In this document: piece by piece, positions 9,572 through 20,915 of the stretch
Position numbering within the stretch: the first letter of the stretch is position 1
Layout of the letters: each line of letters starts with the position of its first letter
From: Toxonevra muliebris
Lineage: Eukaryota > Arthropoda > Insecta > Diptera > Pallopteridae
Length of the DNA stretch: 64,000 nt
Assembly: GCA_963691655.1 (NCBI GenBank)
Contig: OY829327.1
Location: 60,524,079 to 60,588,078 of the forward strand
Reading direction: 5' to 3'
Position numbers and translations under genes: made by a program
Notes under the pieces: generated by a model
What the model saw: only the letters and a program-made list of their open reading frames with translations
Told to the model about the DNA's origin: nothing
The model's database searches: none

Positions 9572-10399
9572 CCCATAAAATCTCTAAATAATTTAATATT
9601 CACGTTACTTATGCCCAGTTCTTCTAATTCTTGTATTAACCAATTTAGGTTTACAAATAATTTAAAACTTACTTTTTGTTATCTACATGATCCTATGGTA
9701 TAATTTTTTTACTCAATTTATTATCGAATCCAGGGTGGGGGTTTTAACACAAACCCCAATGTTTTTCGACATATGAAATGCGATTCCCAGTACTAGCATG
9801 CAGTGTTTCGAATATAGTTTTAATGCCTCCAAAATAATCCGGCTAAGGGAGGGGTTCTAGAAATAAAAGCCCCCCTTGGATCCTCTAGTGGATATATGCA
9901 TGTACTATATAACAATCGCATTAAATGTTATGAGTTATTTGTTATACACATTTTACAATGTATAACACATTGTTAAATAAACAAAATAATGTAAAAAATT
10001 GGCATTTTTTCCATTTTGGTCCTTTTTGCTTTTAATTTTGGCCCCAATAAAATTTTTCGTGTCGCCAGTGTTGCCAAGTCCACATATTTCCAGTGCTCTT
10101 CAAACTATGGGAGGGGTGTGTAGTCGAAACCTGTTCCGCTATATACCGCTAGTGGCGCTATTTGCGAATATCAATCAAACAGGTTAGACTGTAAATAGGT
10201 CACATTTCGCTTTTCACCTTTTTGGTGAATAATTCCAACAAAGCAGCAGTGTTGATTTTTAAATTTTTTTGAAAGGGCCTAAACTAAGCAAAAATTGTAC
10301 CTTTTTGAGTCCTTTTTGCTAGACAAATCAAAGACAAATTGGATCTTTCCATCACTCCCTGACATGTCTCATGAGTTTTAAGCGCAAAAACTCTACAAA
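9572..10399. other. Unassigned DNA upstream of the Tc1 relic
   Basis: CAGGGTGG occurs at 9731 and, inverted, at about 11066-11073 (CCACCCTG). The distance (about 1.34 kb) and the Tc1 coding relic between them would fit Tc1-like ends, but the inner sequence diverges at once, so the left edge is unproven. A CAGTGTTGCCAAG word at about 10068 resembles hAT termini. No gene. Confidence 0.3.
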
Positions 10400-10940
10400 A
10401 CCAAAGGGAAAACCACGCTTGAGTGATGCTCATAAGACCAAATGATTGGGGTTTGCCCGCTGATACATGAGCTGGAGTGAAGAATAGCGAAATGTTATTT
10501 TTTGGAACGAAAAAGGTTTAATCTAGAAAGGTCGGACTGTTACAGTTGTTATTGGCATGATTTGAACAAACTGCATAGTACGCTCAAAATGAAATTTGGT
10601 GGAGGAACTGTAATGATTTGGGGAGCCTTTTCGTACTTTGAAGCGACTCAAATTTGCTTCATCACAACCAAACTGACCTCCAAAACCTACAAGTAGAAGA
10701 TGTGTTAGTGTCTTATTATGAAAACGGCAAAATAATGCGTCTATGCATGTTTCAAGGCAACCTAGATAGTGGTTTTCCTCAAAAAACATCAAGTTGCTGT
10801 AATGGCCTGCATCTAGTCCAGATTGTAACCCTATGGCAAACGTTTTGTGCATACTTGCTGGAAAAAGAGTACTCAGAGAGGAAACAGTACAACAGCGTAA
10901 TTGAACTCAAAAATGCGATTCGTCAATCCTGGGGGTAAAA
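10400..10940 (+). pseudogene. Tc1-like transposase relic
   Basis: In shifting plus-strand frames the order is KPRLSDAHKTK, a MSWSEE-RNVIF segment, then FNLERSDCYSCYWHDL, FGGGTVMIWGAFSYFEATQ, and a WPASSPDCNPMANVLCILAG block, ending ELKNAIRQSWG. These are the central and C-terminal parts of a Tc1-type DDE transposase. GGGTVMIWGAFS and the WP..SPD.NP block are diagnostic. The first catalytic Asp position reads FWNEKRF (Asn for Asp) and the N-terminal DNA-binding domain is missing. Confidence 0.8.
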
Positions 10941-11798
10941 TCGAGTCAGAAACCCTAAATCTTGTTTTTTCCGTCATTCAAAATAAAGAAATCTACACAA
11001 AATACTAAAATGGCGATATAATTTTCTTTATTTCAATGCTTACTTTTTACTGAATACGTAAAAACAAATGTCCACCCTGAAACTTCACTTTAGAGAAGAA
11101 ACAAAAATGGAGTATTTCTAAGTTAATTTTTGTATACATTTAAGTTAAAAAGGAATAAATACCTGATGCTACGTTTTTTAAACCAACTAAAGTTCGTTTG
11201 TTCTATAAGTTTTGGCAAAAAGAGATGTTTGCCATTTCTTCATATGCAGAAGCTAAAAACGCGACAATTGTATAGGAGTTCTCAATTTTGTTAAGTTTTA
11301 AAAATCCAATAATTGAAAGCTGAAATTTAGTAGGAATTAAATACGCGAGTTTCTTTTTCTGTTGTACGAATTTCTTTATTTTGGTAGAAAATATTATACA
11401 TAAAATTATGTAAAATGTGCATAACTAAAATAAAAAAACTTCACAAAATAAACAAAATAAATTAGACGCTTCACGTTACCTATTTTAAAACGAACATAAG
11501 TATGCAGTATATGAACATAACGCACAGTGCGCCTGAAGTATATATGTATATATAAAACTAAATCAGAAACTTTGCACTCGAAGTTCTCATGCGGAGAAAA
11601 TTTTGACATCATAAACAACGCTGACGCTCTAATTTAGGTATGGCTGTAAGAAGTACCGCAGTAAGAGCACATATAGTTTGATTTTTTCTAACAAGTAAAA
11701 ATTCCAAATTGTACCTAAAATGCTTCGGTAGGGCCGAAAGTACCTTGAAGATGAAAAAGGGTGGGAAAAGGTACGATCACACCTAAAATATCATCACT
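10941..11798. other. Tc1 3' flank and unassigned DNA
   Basis: About 130 bp after the transposase relic a CCACCCTG word (about 11066) may mark the transposon's right end. Beyond that the DNA is A+T-rich and without a supportable gene. Confidence 0.3.
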
Positions 11799-12163
11799 GC
11801 ACAGCAGTAGTTAGCTATCCGACCGAATGACCACACTTCACCCGCAGGCAACTCATCCAGCGAACAAAATGTATGAACGTATGAGTTGGACGTGCTTGAT
11901 TGAAAACATTTATTACATTTTATGTTACCGATAACTTAAATTTTACTTGAAACAAATTTTATTCGGAAATTTTCTTTTCAATATAACATGAATGAAAAAT
12001 ATAGATACATAAAACAAAACAAAATTTTCATTGCAAGAAAAAAAATTATATCTGCTATCGGTAACATAAAATGTAATAAATGTTTCAATCAAACACAGCC
12101 ACATTTCATTCGCAGGATAAGTTGCTTGCGGTTGAAGTTCGGTCGGTAAGCCTGTTGCTGTGC
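11799..12163. repeat. Foldback element, 365 bp
   Basis: Two arms of about 135 bp face each other across a ~110-bp A+T-rich centre. The inner arms are nearly identical (CATTTATTACATTTTATGTT then ACCGATA on the left; the same, inverted, at about 12056-12090). The outer arms are more diverged but alignable, ending GCACAGCA...CCGACCGAA on both sides. No ORF. A transcript would form a long hairpin. Confidence 0.75.
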
Positions 12164-14131
12164 TCAATTTATTCACCAAAATGGTGAAGCGTAATGCGAC
12201 CTCTTTACAATCTAACCTCTTTGGTTATGTGTCAACAAGGGTGTGTGTATTCGGTCTGCTTACATCTTATTTCGAAGACTTTTCTCTACACTTTTGGTTT
12301 TTAGTTTCGAAAATAGATGTCACTGTAAATCCTAAAATTATTTGGCGCATATGAAAAATTTTATTTAGCACATCTTTTGAATAATTGGAATTGGTACGCG
12401 TATAAATAAAAGGAAACATATCGCAACATATCGTCACCTTAATAATGAAATGATGCACAGTACCCGCTCGCTTATTTGAACTAATTCAGAGAAGCACTGT
12501 TCACAGAATTGAATTGTTCATATATCCGAATATGTAAATATATATGGGGCATTCCTTCTCCAATCAGCCACCCCTCTGCGCATTTTATTCTTGAAGATAA
12601 AAGTATCGCTTGAACCCTCAAAAAAAATATGCAAAAGTGAGCAAATAACATTGAAAAACTAAAAAGTCTGTGCCAAATTGGCTGCAACATAAAAAAAGTT
12701 TTACATTTAAATTAAACAGTTCTCAGACCTTACCCCACAATATCGACCTAAAGTCGGAAAAATAGAGCTCTTCGTATTTTGGTCATATTGCCTTAGCCTT
12801 AAAAGAAAATTAAAAACACCATCCAAATCCAAAATCCCATTGAGTTTTTGGCAAAAATGTTGAGACTTTACAAAGCATTTTATCTTTAAAAAATGCGTAG
12901 AGGAATGGCTGATTTGAGAAAGAATGCTCCATATATGTAGCTGCATTTATTTATCTTTTTATCTCTTATATGAAAAATTACAAAATTGTGTTGTAATGAA
13001 TAAAAAGTATTTTTATTGAAAAACTCATTGCATATTGTACAAACATAAAACTTTTGTTTCAGAGTTCAAAGAAAAAAAAAAAAAACTCACATGCGCAATT
13101 TAGTGCACCGATGAAAGTGAAACTTCTTTGGTAGGTTTGTGACTGGGAATATGTAAGTGCAATAACAGCAGACTGGGAGAGATAATTGTATGTATGCACA
13201 TAGCATTTAAATAGTTAATATGAGTCGGTACATATCCAAAGTGCCAAGGTCATAGACGACAATTTTCCAGATTTTTAATGCAATACACACATACCGTACA
13301 AATAAATAGTTTAAACAAAAGAAATGAGCCTAATTAATGTTAATTAAATTAATAAATCTATTTAATTTAACTATTTTTCAACAAGTGACAAAGTCCCATC
13401 GTAAGTGTAAATCAAAATTGCTTAAGTCCCTTTCAGCCAATCACATTCTTTCCTTGTTCTGCTATGCATTGTAATAAATTTAATTTTTTGGCTTTGCACA
13501 TGGCCGCATTCATATAGATGCTTTATGTTTTCTTGTGCTTAAGTCCAGATGATTTTTTTTCAATTAGGTCCATATGGTATTTATCAAAAGTGCTGAAGTC
13601 CAACGTAAAACTGGTTTATTTTGAATTTGGCTTTTGCCCATGTTACAAGTATTTAGAGGTAGATGCATTTTTTAAAAAAGTAGCAATTTTGAACATTTTA
13701 GAGGTGTGTTAATGTGAGTTAATAGAAGATTATTAATACTACTTTTATTACTTAGTACTAAATTATATATTTTATTTATAATAAATAATATTATTAAAAT
13801 TAGTTTTCTTTATTAGGGAATACCTTGAATATGTTAAGAGCCAAAAAATAATATAAAAAGCAACAACTATTTCTCCCTATGTTCATGCAATACTATACAA
13901 ATTATCTTCGTATAAATTCTCACCTAAAAATTTAACTATGAAAGTACAAATCTGTTGCAAAAAACAAATGTTTTCCCAATTGTCAAAGTTCCTCTTACTT
14001 GTCAAAATGCATCTACCTTCTTAATTCTTCTACCATGGTAGAGAGTGTAGATTTTCACGCACACCAGCTTGATTGCTACCGAAATTTTGTTGAGATTGAT
14101 TTTGCATTGTTTTTTTTTTAATGTAAACGAA
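12164..14131. other. Unassigned A+T-rich DNA
   Basis: No coding frame has supporting motifs. Short frames at 12267-12458, 12481-12690 and 13518-13712 look like chance. 13330-13380 and 13740-13800 are simple A/T sequence. A GCGTATAAATAAAAGG TATA-like word lies at about 12399-12414, without other promoter evidence. Confidence 0.4.
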
Positions 14132-14133
14132 AA

Positions 14134-14472
14134 GGTAGATTCAAATATATTTATATTGTTTATGTTTTGCATTGCGCTATAAAAGCAACAGATGACGTTG
14201 CTATTGATATATTCGTATTCGCATAGTGCTATCAACAGATGGCGTTTCTATTATATACTTTAATAATAGATAATAAATAGTTTTTTATGCGCAACACTTA
14301 CTTGTATTAAACAAGTCATACCGCGCTGTAAATTTTTATATTTTTGTCGCCCTAAATATTTGCGAAAACGTTTTGCTTTTGTTGTTCTTTTCATTATAGT
14401 AGTAGATTCAAATATATTTGAATTGTTTATGTTTTTCATAGTACTATGAAGTCAACAGATGGCGTTATTATT
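14134..14472 (+). repeat. Two-copy direct repeat, ~72-bp unit
   Basis: The unit at 14134-14206 recurs at 14402-14472. Shared words are GTAGATTCAAATATATTT, ATTGTTTATGTTTT and CAACAGATG(A/G)CGTT. A third partial piece (CTATCAACAGATGGCGTTTC) sits at about 14229-14248. The copies are 268 bp apart, so this is a local segmental duplication or two members of a small repeat. Confidence 0.6.
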
Positions 14473-15422
14473 GTATCGAGCCATCTCTTTCTCACTCATT
14501 GCAGATCTGTCATTTATGTTCTATTGTGAAAACAAATATTCTTCTTTGTACACAAATAACGCACACACGTATTCTAAAAAATAATCACTTAAAAAATTTT
14601 TTTCAGTAAATTAATGTTTAATATACCAAACCAATTTAAGGGATTTTCAACATTTTTCATTTATACATCTCTTTTGTTTTTCACTTCGCTATGTAATAAC
14701 CCCAAATGGAAGCATTGTGGTTGTGGAATTGAATAGTTTCCGTCCCCGTTCTTCTTCTTATTTTAATGGCTTCCGTCCCCACTTTCTATTTCCTGTTCAG
14801 TTTACCCCTCAAAACGCCGCCAAAGAAGTTTCACTTCAAAACACCAACATTTCATCAGTTGCACAGTTTTCGTCAGCCAGCACGATGATTTGAAAGCATT
14901 TAAAACTTTCGAAGTGTTTACTGCAACCGAACATTTTCGTTAAAAGTTTTATATGTACTGAAAAGCAATCAAAACGGACTTAAAATAAAAATAAGCAAAA
15001 TTAAAATACTGTTCATATAATAGAGATTAGCCTTGTTCACTCTTTAGAACCTCGTGTACAAAAAATGTTGGGCTTTTTTTGTTCATTTGCTTGGATGTTC
15101 ATATGTATATGCGAGCGTCTATATAACCGAGCGGGTACTGTATATGCAAAACTACAGTTTTGAGATAATCGCATTTAAAAATATGTTTTCTTAACCATTA
15201 TGGGTAAAATATTTTTATTTTTGCTTTAAAAAAGTGTCACAATCAAATATAATACATGTTTTTTTATTTCTAATTATGAATCGAAGCAAGTACTAATTCT
15301 AAATATCCACGATCTTGCGTAATTAAGGGTTAAAAGGTCAAGCACCTCAATAGAAGGAAACATTGCCTTCTACAGAGGTGTTTTTTCTTATATCGAATAA
15401 ATTATACAACATTCCACATTAC
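14473..15422. other. Unassigned DNA with a small hairpin at 15343-15380
   Basis: No gene. At 15343-15380, CACCTC and TAGAAGG pair with CCTTCTA and GAGGTG around an 8-nt loop with a 2x2 internal bulge, directly followed by a run of six Ts. Confidence 0.35.
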
Positions 15423-16123
15423 TTGGGCTGATGTTACACGGTCAATGCTTTGCTGTCAATGTTTTCTGTTTTTAATCTCTCTTCTCATCGTTTTGTTTGA
15501 TACCCTGTTACACTATCAGTTTTTTGCTGAATGTTATTTTTTAATACTTTTATCTGCAACTATGTTTTTCCAACTAAAAAGTATTTAATTGTATTTTGAA
15601 GTGAATGAAAATTCAACAATTGGAATGGAATTAGATAGAAAATAATTATAATGACAATATGAGATAATGTTGGTGGAAATAGCAATAAATTATACAAAAA
15701 AAATTGCATTTATATATAAAAAACGTAGAAAATAATCTTTAATATTTGCGAACTATTAAAATAAGCCCCGCCACTTTGTTACTTGGCCATTACCATGTTT
15801 TTATAACAATTATTAAGTAATTTCTTAAAGAGCACAACCAAACAAAAACCAGAAAGTGCAAAGGGTGGCAAGGAGAAAAAAAATGCATTTATAAGTTAGT
15901 GAAAAGTGGAATATTTTCCATAAAATATTAGTATTTTCCCGTAAAATACAACAGTGTATCTTCGGTAGCCCCATTTTATTTGAAGTAATGTAGGTTTTTT
16001 CCGTCAACCAAAAAATTTGAAGTGAAATGTGTTCATCCTCTCCTTTGCTCAGTGTTCATTTTTCAAAGCAACAACAATTTCATTGTTTGACAGCAAAACA
16101 TTGATCGTGTAACATCGCCCTAA
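15423..16123 (+). mobile_element. Family A MITE, copy 1 (701 bp)
   Basis: The ends are inverted: TTGGGCTGATGTTACACGG on the left against TTAGGGCGATGTTACACGA (reverse-complemented right end). The match continues into TCAATG(C/T)TTTGCTGTCAA. The body is A+T-rich with no ORF and is shared over its length with copy 2 (16659-17353) and copy 3 (20916-21525). The GATGTTACACG terminal word and the Harbinger-like fragment beside copy 3 suggest a PIF/Harbinger origin. No clean target duplication is visible. Confidence 0.85.
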
Positions 16124-16658
16124 AGGTGGCGAAATCATAAATATCCCAAAATTAAAGTTTTTGTATGTATGTATATTTTCATATCCAGTGCTGATTGTTC
16201 TGAAAAATTTATCAGTTTTATCAATTTGAATTCCGCAGATAAGTATTTGTGATTACTAAGGTCCGGATTTTAATACACTAAAAAATCCAAAAATAAGCAC
16301 ATAAAAAATGCAGCTCTGAAAAATATGCCCTAAAATAAATAGAGACATTCATACATACATTTCAATAAAACAGTATAAATGATAAGAAACAGCTGAGAAA
16401 GTGATAAGAAAAAAAGCGCGCAAATATTTTTAAGGTGTGTTTACACCCATCGGTCGCTCAGAAAGCTCAATAAAATAAAAATGGTTTTGAAATCAGCTAA
16501 ATAAGTACTTAGCGCCATCTAGTTGAGGAAAGCATCATAACATCAAGCTGATGAAGAGAAAAGGAAACGACTGTCGCTACCGGAAGTGCCAAACAAATTC
16601 AAACAGCCAAAGAAGAGTAAAGAAAGCAGCGCTATTAGCATAACTGACTTAAGGTCTA
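16124..16658. other. Spacer between two family A MITEs
   Basis: Contains an AGCGCCATCTAGTTGAGG segment (about 16510) and a purine-rich stretch (16550-16640), but no frame or repeat I can name. Confidence 0.4.
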
Positions 16659-17353
16659 TTAGGCTGATGTTACACGGTCAATGTTTTCTGTTTTTACTCT
16701 CTTTTCATCGTTTTGTTTGATACCCTGTTACACTATCAGTTTTTTGCTGAATGTTATTTTTTAATACTTTTATCTGCAACTATGTTGTTCCAACTAAAAA
16801 GTATTTAATGGTATTTTATAGTGAATAAAAATTCAACAATTGGAATGGAAGTGGATGGAAAATAATTATAATAACAATATAAGACAATGTTGGTGGAAAT
16901 AGCAACAAATTATACAAAAAATATTGCTTTTATATATGAAAAATGCAGAAAAATAATCTTTAAAATTTGCGAACTATTAATATAAGCTCCGCCACTTTGT
17001 TACTTGGCCATTGAATTACCATGTTTTTATAAAAATTATTAAGTAATTTTTTAAACATCAGTCTCACAACCAAACAAAAGCCAAACAGCGCAAAGGGTGG
17101 CAAATGAAAAAAATTTATTTATAAATTAGTAAAAAGTGTGCTATTTTCCATAAAATATTGGTATTTTCCAGTAAAATGCAACAGTGTATCTTCAGCAACC
17201 CAATTTTATTTGAAGTAATGTAGGTTTTTTTCGACAGTAAACAAATTTGAAGTGAAATGTGTTCATCCTCTCCTTTGCTCAGTGTTCATTTTTCAAAGCA
17301 ACAACAATTGCATTGTTTGACAGCAAAACATTGATCGTGTAACATCGCCCTAA
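16659..17353 (+). mobile_element. Family A MITE, copy 2 (695 bp)
   Basis: Same ends and body as copy 1, in the same orientation 535 bp away. It lacks a 14-bp CTTTGCTGTCAATG duplication present near the left end of copy 1, and has small indels. The right end is identical to copy 1 (AACATCGCCCTAA). Both copies are full length, so they are separate insertions or a segmental duplication with diverged spacer. Confidence 0.85.
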
Positions 17354-17647
17354 GAAAATTTTTTTTCAAATTTCCTTTTACAAATGTTTCCACATTTGTG
17401 TATTTCAATCGCATAATATATAAAAAAAAAACAAAATGAAAATGGAAGGTTTGGTGCATATTTTGATTATTATGAAGTTCCAGAGGAGTACTAAAATTAA
17501 GAGTGAATTCGAGCACGGTTATCAGCCTTTATAAAGCAAAATCAAGTTTAATAACGGAGATGACAATAAGGATGCGAGAGATTTTTCCTTGGCAATACTT
17601 GCCAAACTTTTGATGTTGATACCGTCATAAGTATAGAGCGCTTGGCA
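17354..17647. other. Unassigned DNA
   Basis: Minus-strand open frames at 17286-17516 overlap the MITE end and have no motif. Nothing else seen. Confidence 0.35.
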
Positions 17648-17890
17648 ACTATTTATCCATGAAATATGAGGGTATCCTTCCTGCCCCTTTCCCATGTAAA
17701 AGTTTTGTAATAGCTTTACTCGTTTTTTGGATCCCATTCCCCATTTTACTTTCCTCCTCTACACAATTTTTAACTTTTTCATATTTCTTATAAAAAATTT
17801 GAAGAACCATCGCCTTCTGGATTAATTCTCCTGTTAACGTGTTTTTCTTTCCACTGCCTAGCGGTTTTGGTTTTTGAAAATTTGCTTGCC
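17648..17890 (-). pseudogene. Unidentified ORF remnant, ~80 codons
   Basis: A minus-strand frame without an internal stop begins near 17890 (WQANFQKPKPLGSGKKNTLT) and continues GELIQKAMVLQIFYKKYEKV to a TAG at 17648-17650. Its Lys/Glu-rich, non-hydrophobic composition is unlike the chance frames nearby. It does not start with Met, so it may be part of an exon or a transposase. I cannot assign a family. Confidence 0.3.
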
Positions 17891-18603
17891 ATCTACATAG
17901 AAAATTGGTATATCAAATTATTTCTTTTCATATTTATTACTTACTTGTATCACAAATCATACCGTTTGTCTACCGATTTCATATAGGTGGACAATTTTGC
18001 ATTATAAAAGTGTTTCCTGTCATACATATAAATAACGGCACTTGTAACCAAAAAAAGAGGACAAAAGAGAACTAATAGATTATAAACAGAAGAAAAAATA
18101 ATTTATGGAAAAAAAAGGATATGGTATGTCCTCTTTAAAAGAGATATGATGGTAACGCTAGTAATGAACTCAATTAAAACATAGCAAAGAAACCAGATGA
18201 ATTTAGTAATGCTAAATACATTACTTACTGTCCATACGGGCTTAAAAGACTTGGCAAATGTTGCCATGCCTTTGTAAGCTTTTGAATTCGAGTAATATAT
18301 ACGATTCTCAGTACACTGCCAATGATGAAGTTATTGACTTTGAAATTTGATGTTCTATATTTGCTTGTCAAAAATGATATGTATTGCATACTTGTTTATT
18401 TTAAATTTATTTGTCCTTTATGCTTAAGTACGTTCCTTAGAAAGGAACCGAAAATGCGTTTCTATTATATAATAAATAAGTACATTTATGCACATACAAG
18501 TAAAATTTAGCTACTTTTTAATATTAGATTTAATTTACCAACGATTTGCTAGAATCTCCAAAAACTTCTAGTAAAACTGATGCTACAAAATTGTAATACT
18601 CGT
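17891..18603. other. Unassigned A+T-rich DNA
   Basis: No gene or repeat recognised. The frame at 18322-18510 has no supporting features. Confidence 0.4.
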
Positions 18604-18611
18604 CTGCTACA

Positions 18612-19061
18612 CAGCGTTGCCGTTTTGACTATTTTAGTCAAATGTGACTATTTTTCCCCTTTGCCCGATTTTGACTAGCTAGCGATTGGCGATGTCTGGC
18701 AGCATTGCAAGGCATACAATATCGATACCTCCCGGCAGAATATTATGACCAACAAAAAGGTAATTTTACAGGAAACGCAAAAAAGACCTTACAATCAAGT
18801 GCATTAGATTGTTTCGGAAACAGAAAGGGCTTTAAAAGAGGGATACAGTAATGAGTGTTACGTTTTATTTTATATTCGATTATTGTTTACGCAGAATTGG
18901 CAGTTACGATGTTTTGGCGAAAACTTTTTTGGATATATTGATGACAAAATGTATGTATGTATTCGTTTTAAAAACATTTACATAAAATGAATAGCTTGAA
19001 AAAAAATCTTGCCTATTTTTTTTTTTTTACTACAAAAAAAAAATTTGCTCTGGCAACACTG
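18612..19061. mobile_element. hAT-type MITE, 450 bp
   Basis: Ends are CAGCGTTGCC (left) and GGCAACACTG (right), a CAG...CTG terminus usual for hAT elements. The flanking 8-bp sequences are CTGCTACA (18604-18611) and ATGCTACA (19062-19069), differing at one base, which fits the 8-bp target duplication of hAT. No transposase is encoded. Long T and A tracts lie near the right end. Confidence 0.8.
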
Positions 19062-19207
19062 ATGCTACACGCAGAGAGGAGAAAGGATCAACATAAAATC
19101 GTCCAATAAGAGCGCCAGCTGAAGAAGAAAAACATAGTCTTCAGAGGCAAAAATTCACAAAAATCTTTGATTGAGGCGAGAACAAAAGTCTCAACTAGAG
19201 AACTATA

Positions 19208-19315
19208 GGTTGAAATGAACAATAATACCAGGAGAATACCAAAAAGGAACCTGCTACAGTTCCTCATCAGTGATTTTTGTGATAGTTCCCTTATTTCAAC
19301 AATCTATATAAGCAG
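19208..19315 (+). repeat. Family B repeat, partial copy
   Basis: Shares AATGAACAATAAT, CCAGGAGAATACCAAAAA, CTACAGTTCCTCATCAGTGA and GTGATAGTTCCCTTATTTCA with the copies at 39575 and 22209, which form a subfamily distinct from the 47545 type upstream of the core. Confidence 0.65.
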
Positions 19316-19680
19316 TGACGGATACAAGAAGGGAGGGGGAGGGTATTTTCACCCCAAAAGATTTTCAAACACTTAAAAATGTAATAACTTAAACAGGCAA
19401 AAAGGTGAACATAATTAGTTATTGTGGTTTTTAGTTATTGCGATTTACCTTGAATTATAAGAATAAGGAATAATCTTGCTCATTAAATCAAAATTGGCAA
19501 AAAAATAATTTTTTCAGTATTTTTGATGGCTGTAAAAGGTCTGCAAATTCGCACGCAACGTTCCAGTCTGAAATTATAAAATTTTTTTTTTCCATCTAAA
19601 TCTATTTGGTTGCCAACTTTTTCTGTCAGTTTTGGGTCTGATTTGCTGAAAAATATAAAGTTTTAAACTTTTTTGATAGT
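19316..19680. other. Unassigned DNA between two family B copies
   Basis: Contains a GGGAGGGGGAGGGTATTTTC purine run at about 19330, and otherwise A+T-rich sequence without a gene. Confidence 0.35.
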
Positions 19681-19940
19681 TTTTAGGAGGCTATGAAAAT
19701 TAAATCTAGATGTTAATTTTCAGTTATGACTTAAGTTCATGTTAAATTCGTTATTTGAAGTTATATATAAACAGGTTAATGAACAAATGTAGTCATCACA
19801 ACAACAATGTATATAGAGACGGGCAAATCAGACGGCCGTTTCGGAATCCGCCACAATTCCTCATCAGCGATCTTAGTGATAGTTCTTAATCTTTCAATAT
19901 TCTATATAAGCTACTAATATTTGAAATCATAATCCAAATA
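19681..19940 (+). repeat. Family B repeat, copy 2 (3' part lost)
   Basis: Matches 47545-47800 almost base for base through AAATCTAGATGTTAATTTTC, GACGGGCAAATCAGACGGCC and GTTTCGGAATCCGCCAC. It stops after ATTTGAAATCATAA, where the second half of the terminal hairpin should begin. High identity to the 47.5-kb copy implies recent spread relative to the transposase relics. Confidence 0.8.
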
Positions 19941-20639
19941 ATTACATTTTAAACTTTTTTGTTTATAATGGTCATACGAGCCACCAAACATGCATTACGT
20001 TTCAGCCTTTTTTCAGTAAAAAAAACATGTTATTTCACCTGTCTAAATTCGCAATGCAGTTATAGCAAACTTTGAACAAAGCTCAGAAAGATAAAAATTA
20101 TGTTGATATTTTGAAGAAAAATGGCAAATATGAAAATTACAAGCAAAAAAAGCCACCCCTCAGTGGTTCAAGATTTAAATCCATCTGCCAAAAGTCCGAG
20201 CTTTCGTATTCACTAGTTTTGGTTTTTGTTATCATATTTGCTAGTACAATAAAAGTATAGTAATGTAGCTCAATATATTAATAAATAGGCCGAAGACCAT
20301 TGTAGTCAGTGCCACTGCAAAATAGTTTATACATACAATTTTATTATACGTATAAACTTTTAAAATAACAAAAATAAAATATTAATGAATATCGCTTTAA
20401 GAGGATATCGGTAGCATCGGTCAAGGAAAAATTATTTTCAGGTCACAGCTGACAGCATTTTCTTTGTCTCCTTCCCAAAGTTTTAAACAATTAAAATAAA
20501 ACAATTTTTATATGAGTCCAGTATAAACTAAAATTATAGCTTTCGGGTCGTTGTATATATGTTAGCTACATAGAAAAAAATCTTCTTTTTTTTTCATTAA
20601 CCCCAAATTCTTCTAACGTGTCCATATGGACACATGCCC
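19941..20639. other. Unassigned A+T-rich DNA
   Basis: A 62-codon frame at 20072-20260 starts with Lys-rich residues, but nothing supports it as a gene. Confidence 0.4.
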
Positions 20640-20915
20640 ATCTAAGTAACCAATTTATAGATCACAGCCAAAAGTTGAATTTCGTTATTTCGGACTTTTT
20701 AATAAGTTTTATTCTTGGGCACAACAAATTTTGCTAGGTCAGATAAGGTCGTACTTCGGTTCCCTATCAGCTTCTCCCTGATTTCGCCAATAACACCAGC
20801 GAGAGTAATGCGGTACAACTTTTTAAACTCTTCATCATCCAAATGGAAAGGGTTATCAACAAGACATAAATTTGCCCGATCTACCACAACGTTGTCATTT
20901 TCTCTTGTGATTATG
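20640..20915 (-). pseudogene. PIF/Harbinger-like transposase N-terminal fragment
   Basis: The minus-strand frame (20699-20887, open upstream to about 20913) contains DNPFHLDDEEFKKLYRIT. This matches the DNPF.L.DEEF...YR motif at the start of HARBI1-like transposases, followed by GVIGEIREKL. After a stop, VRNNEIQLLAVIYKL may continue the domain. The DDE catalytic part is missing. It ends exactly where family A sequence begins, with the would-be promoter side inside the family A body. Confidence 0.55.

Noticed and set aside
9731..11073. Complete Tc1 element with CAGGGTGG ends
   Set aside because: Eight-base similarity only, no TA target duplication, and 650 bp of unrelated sequence before the transposase relic.
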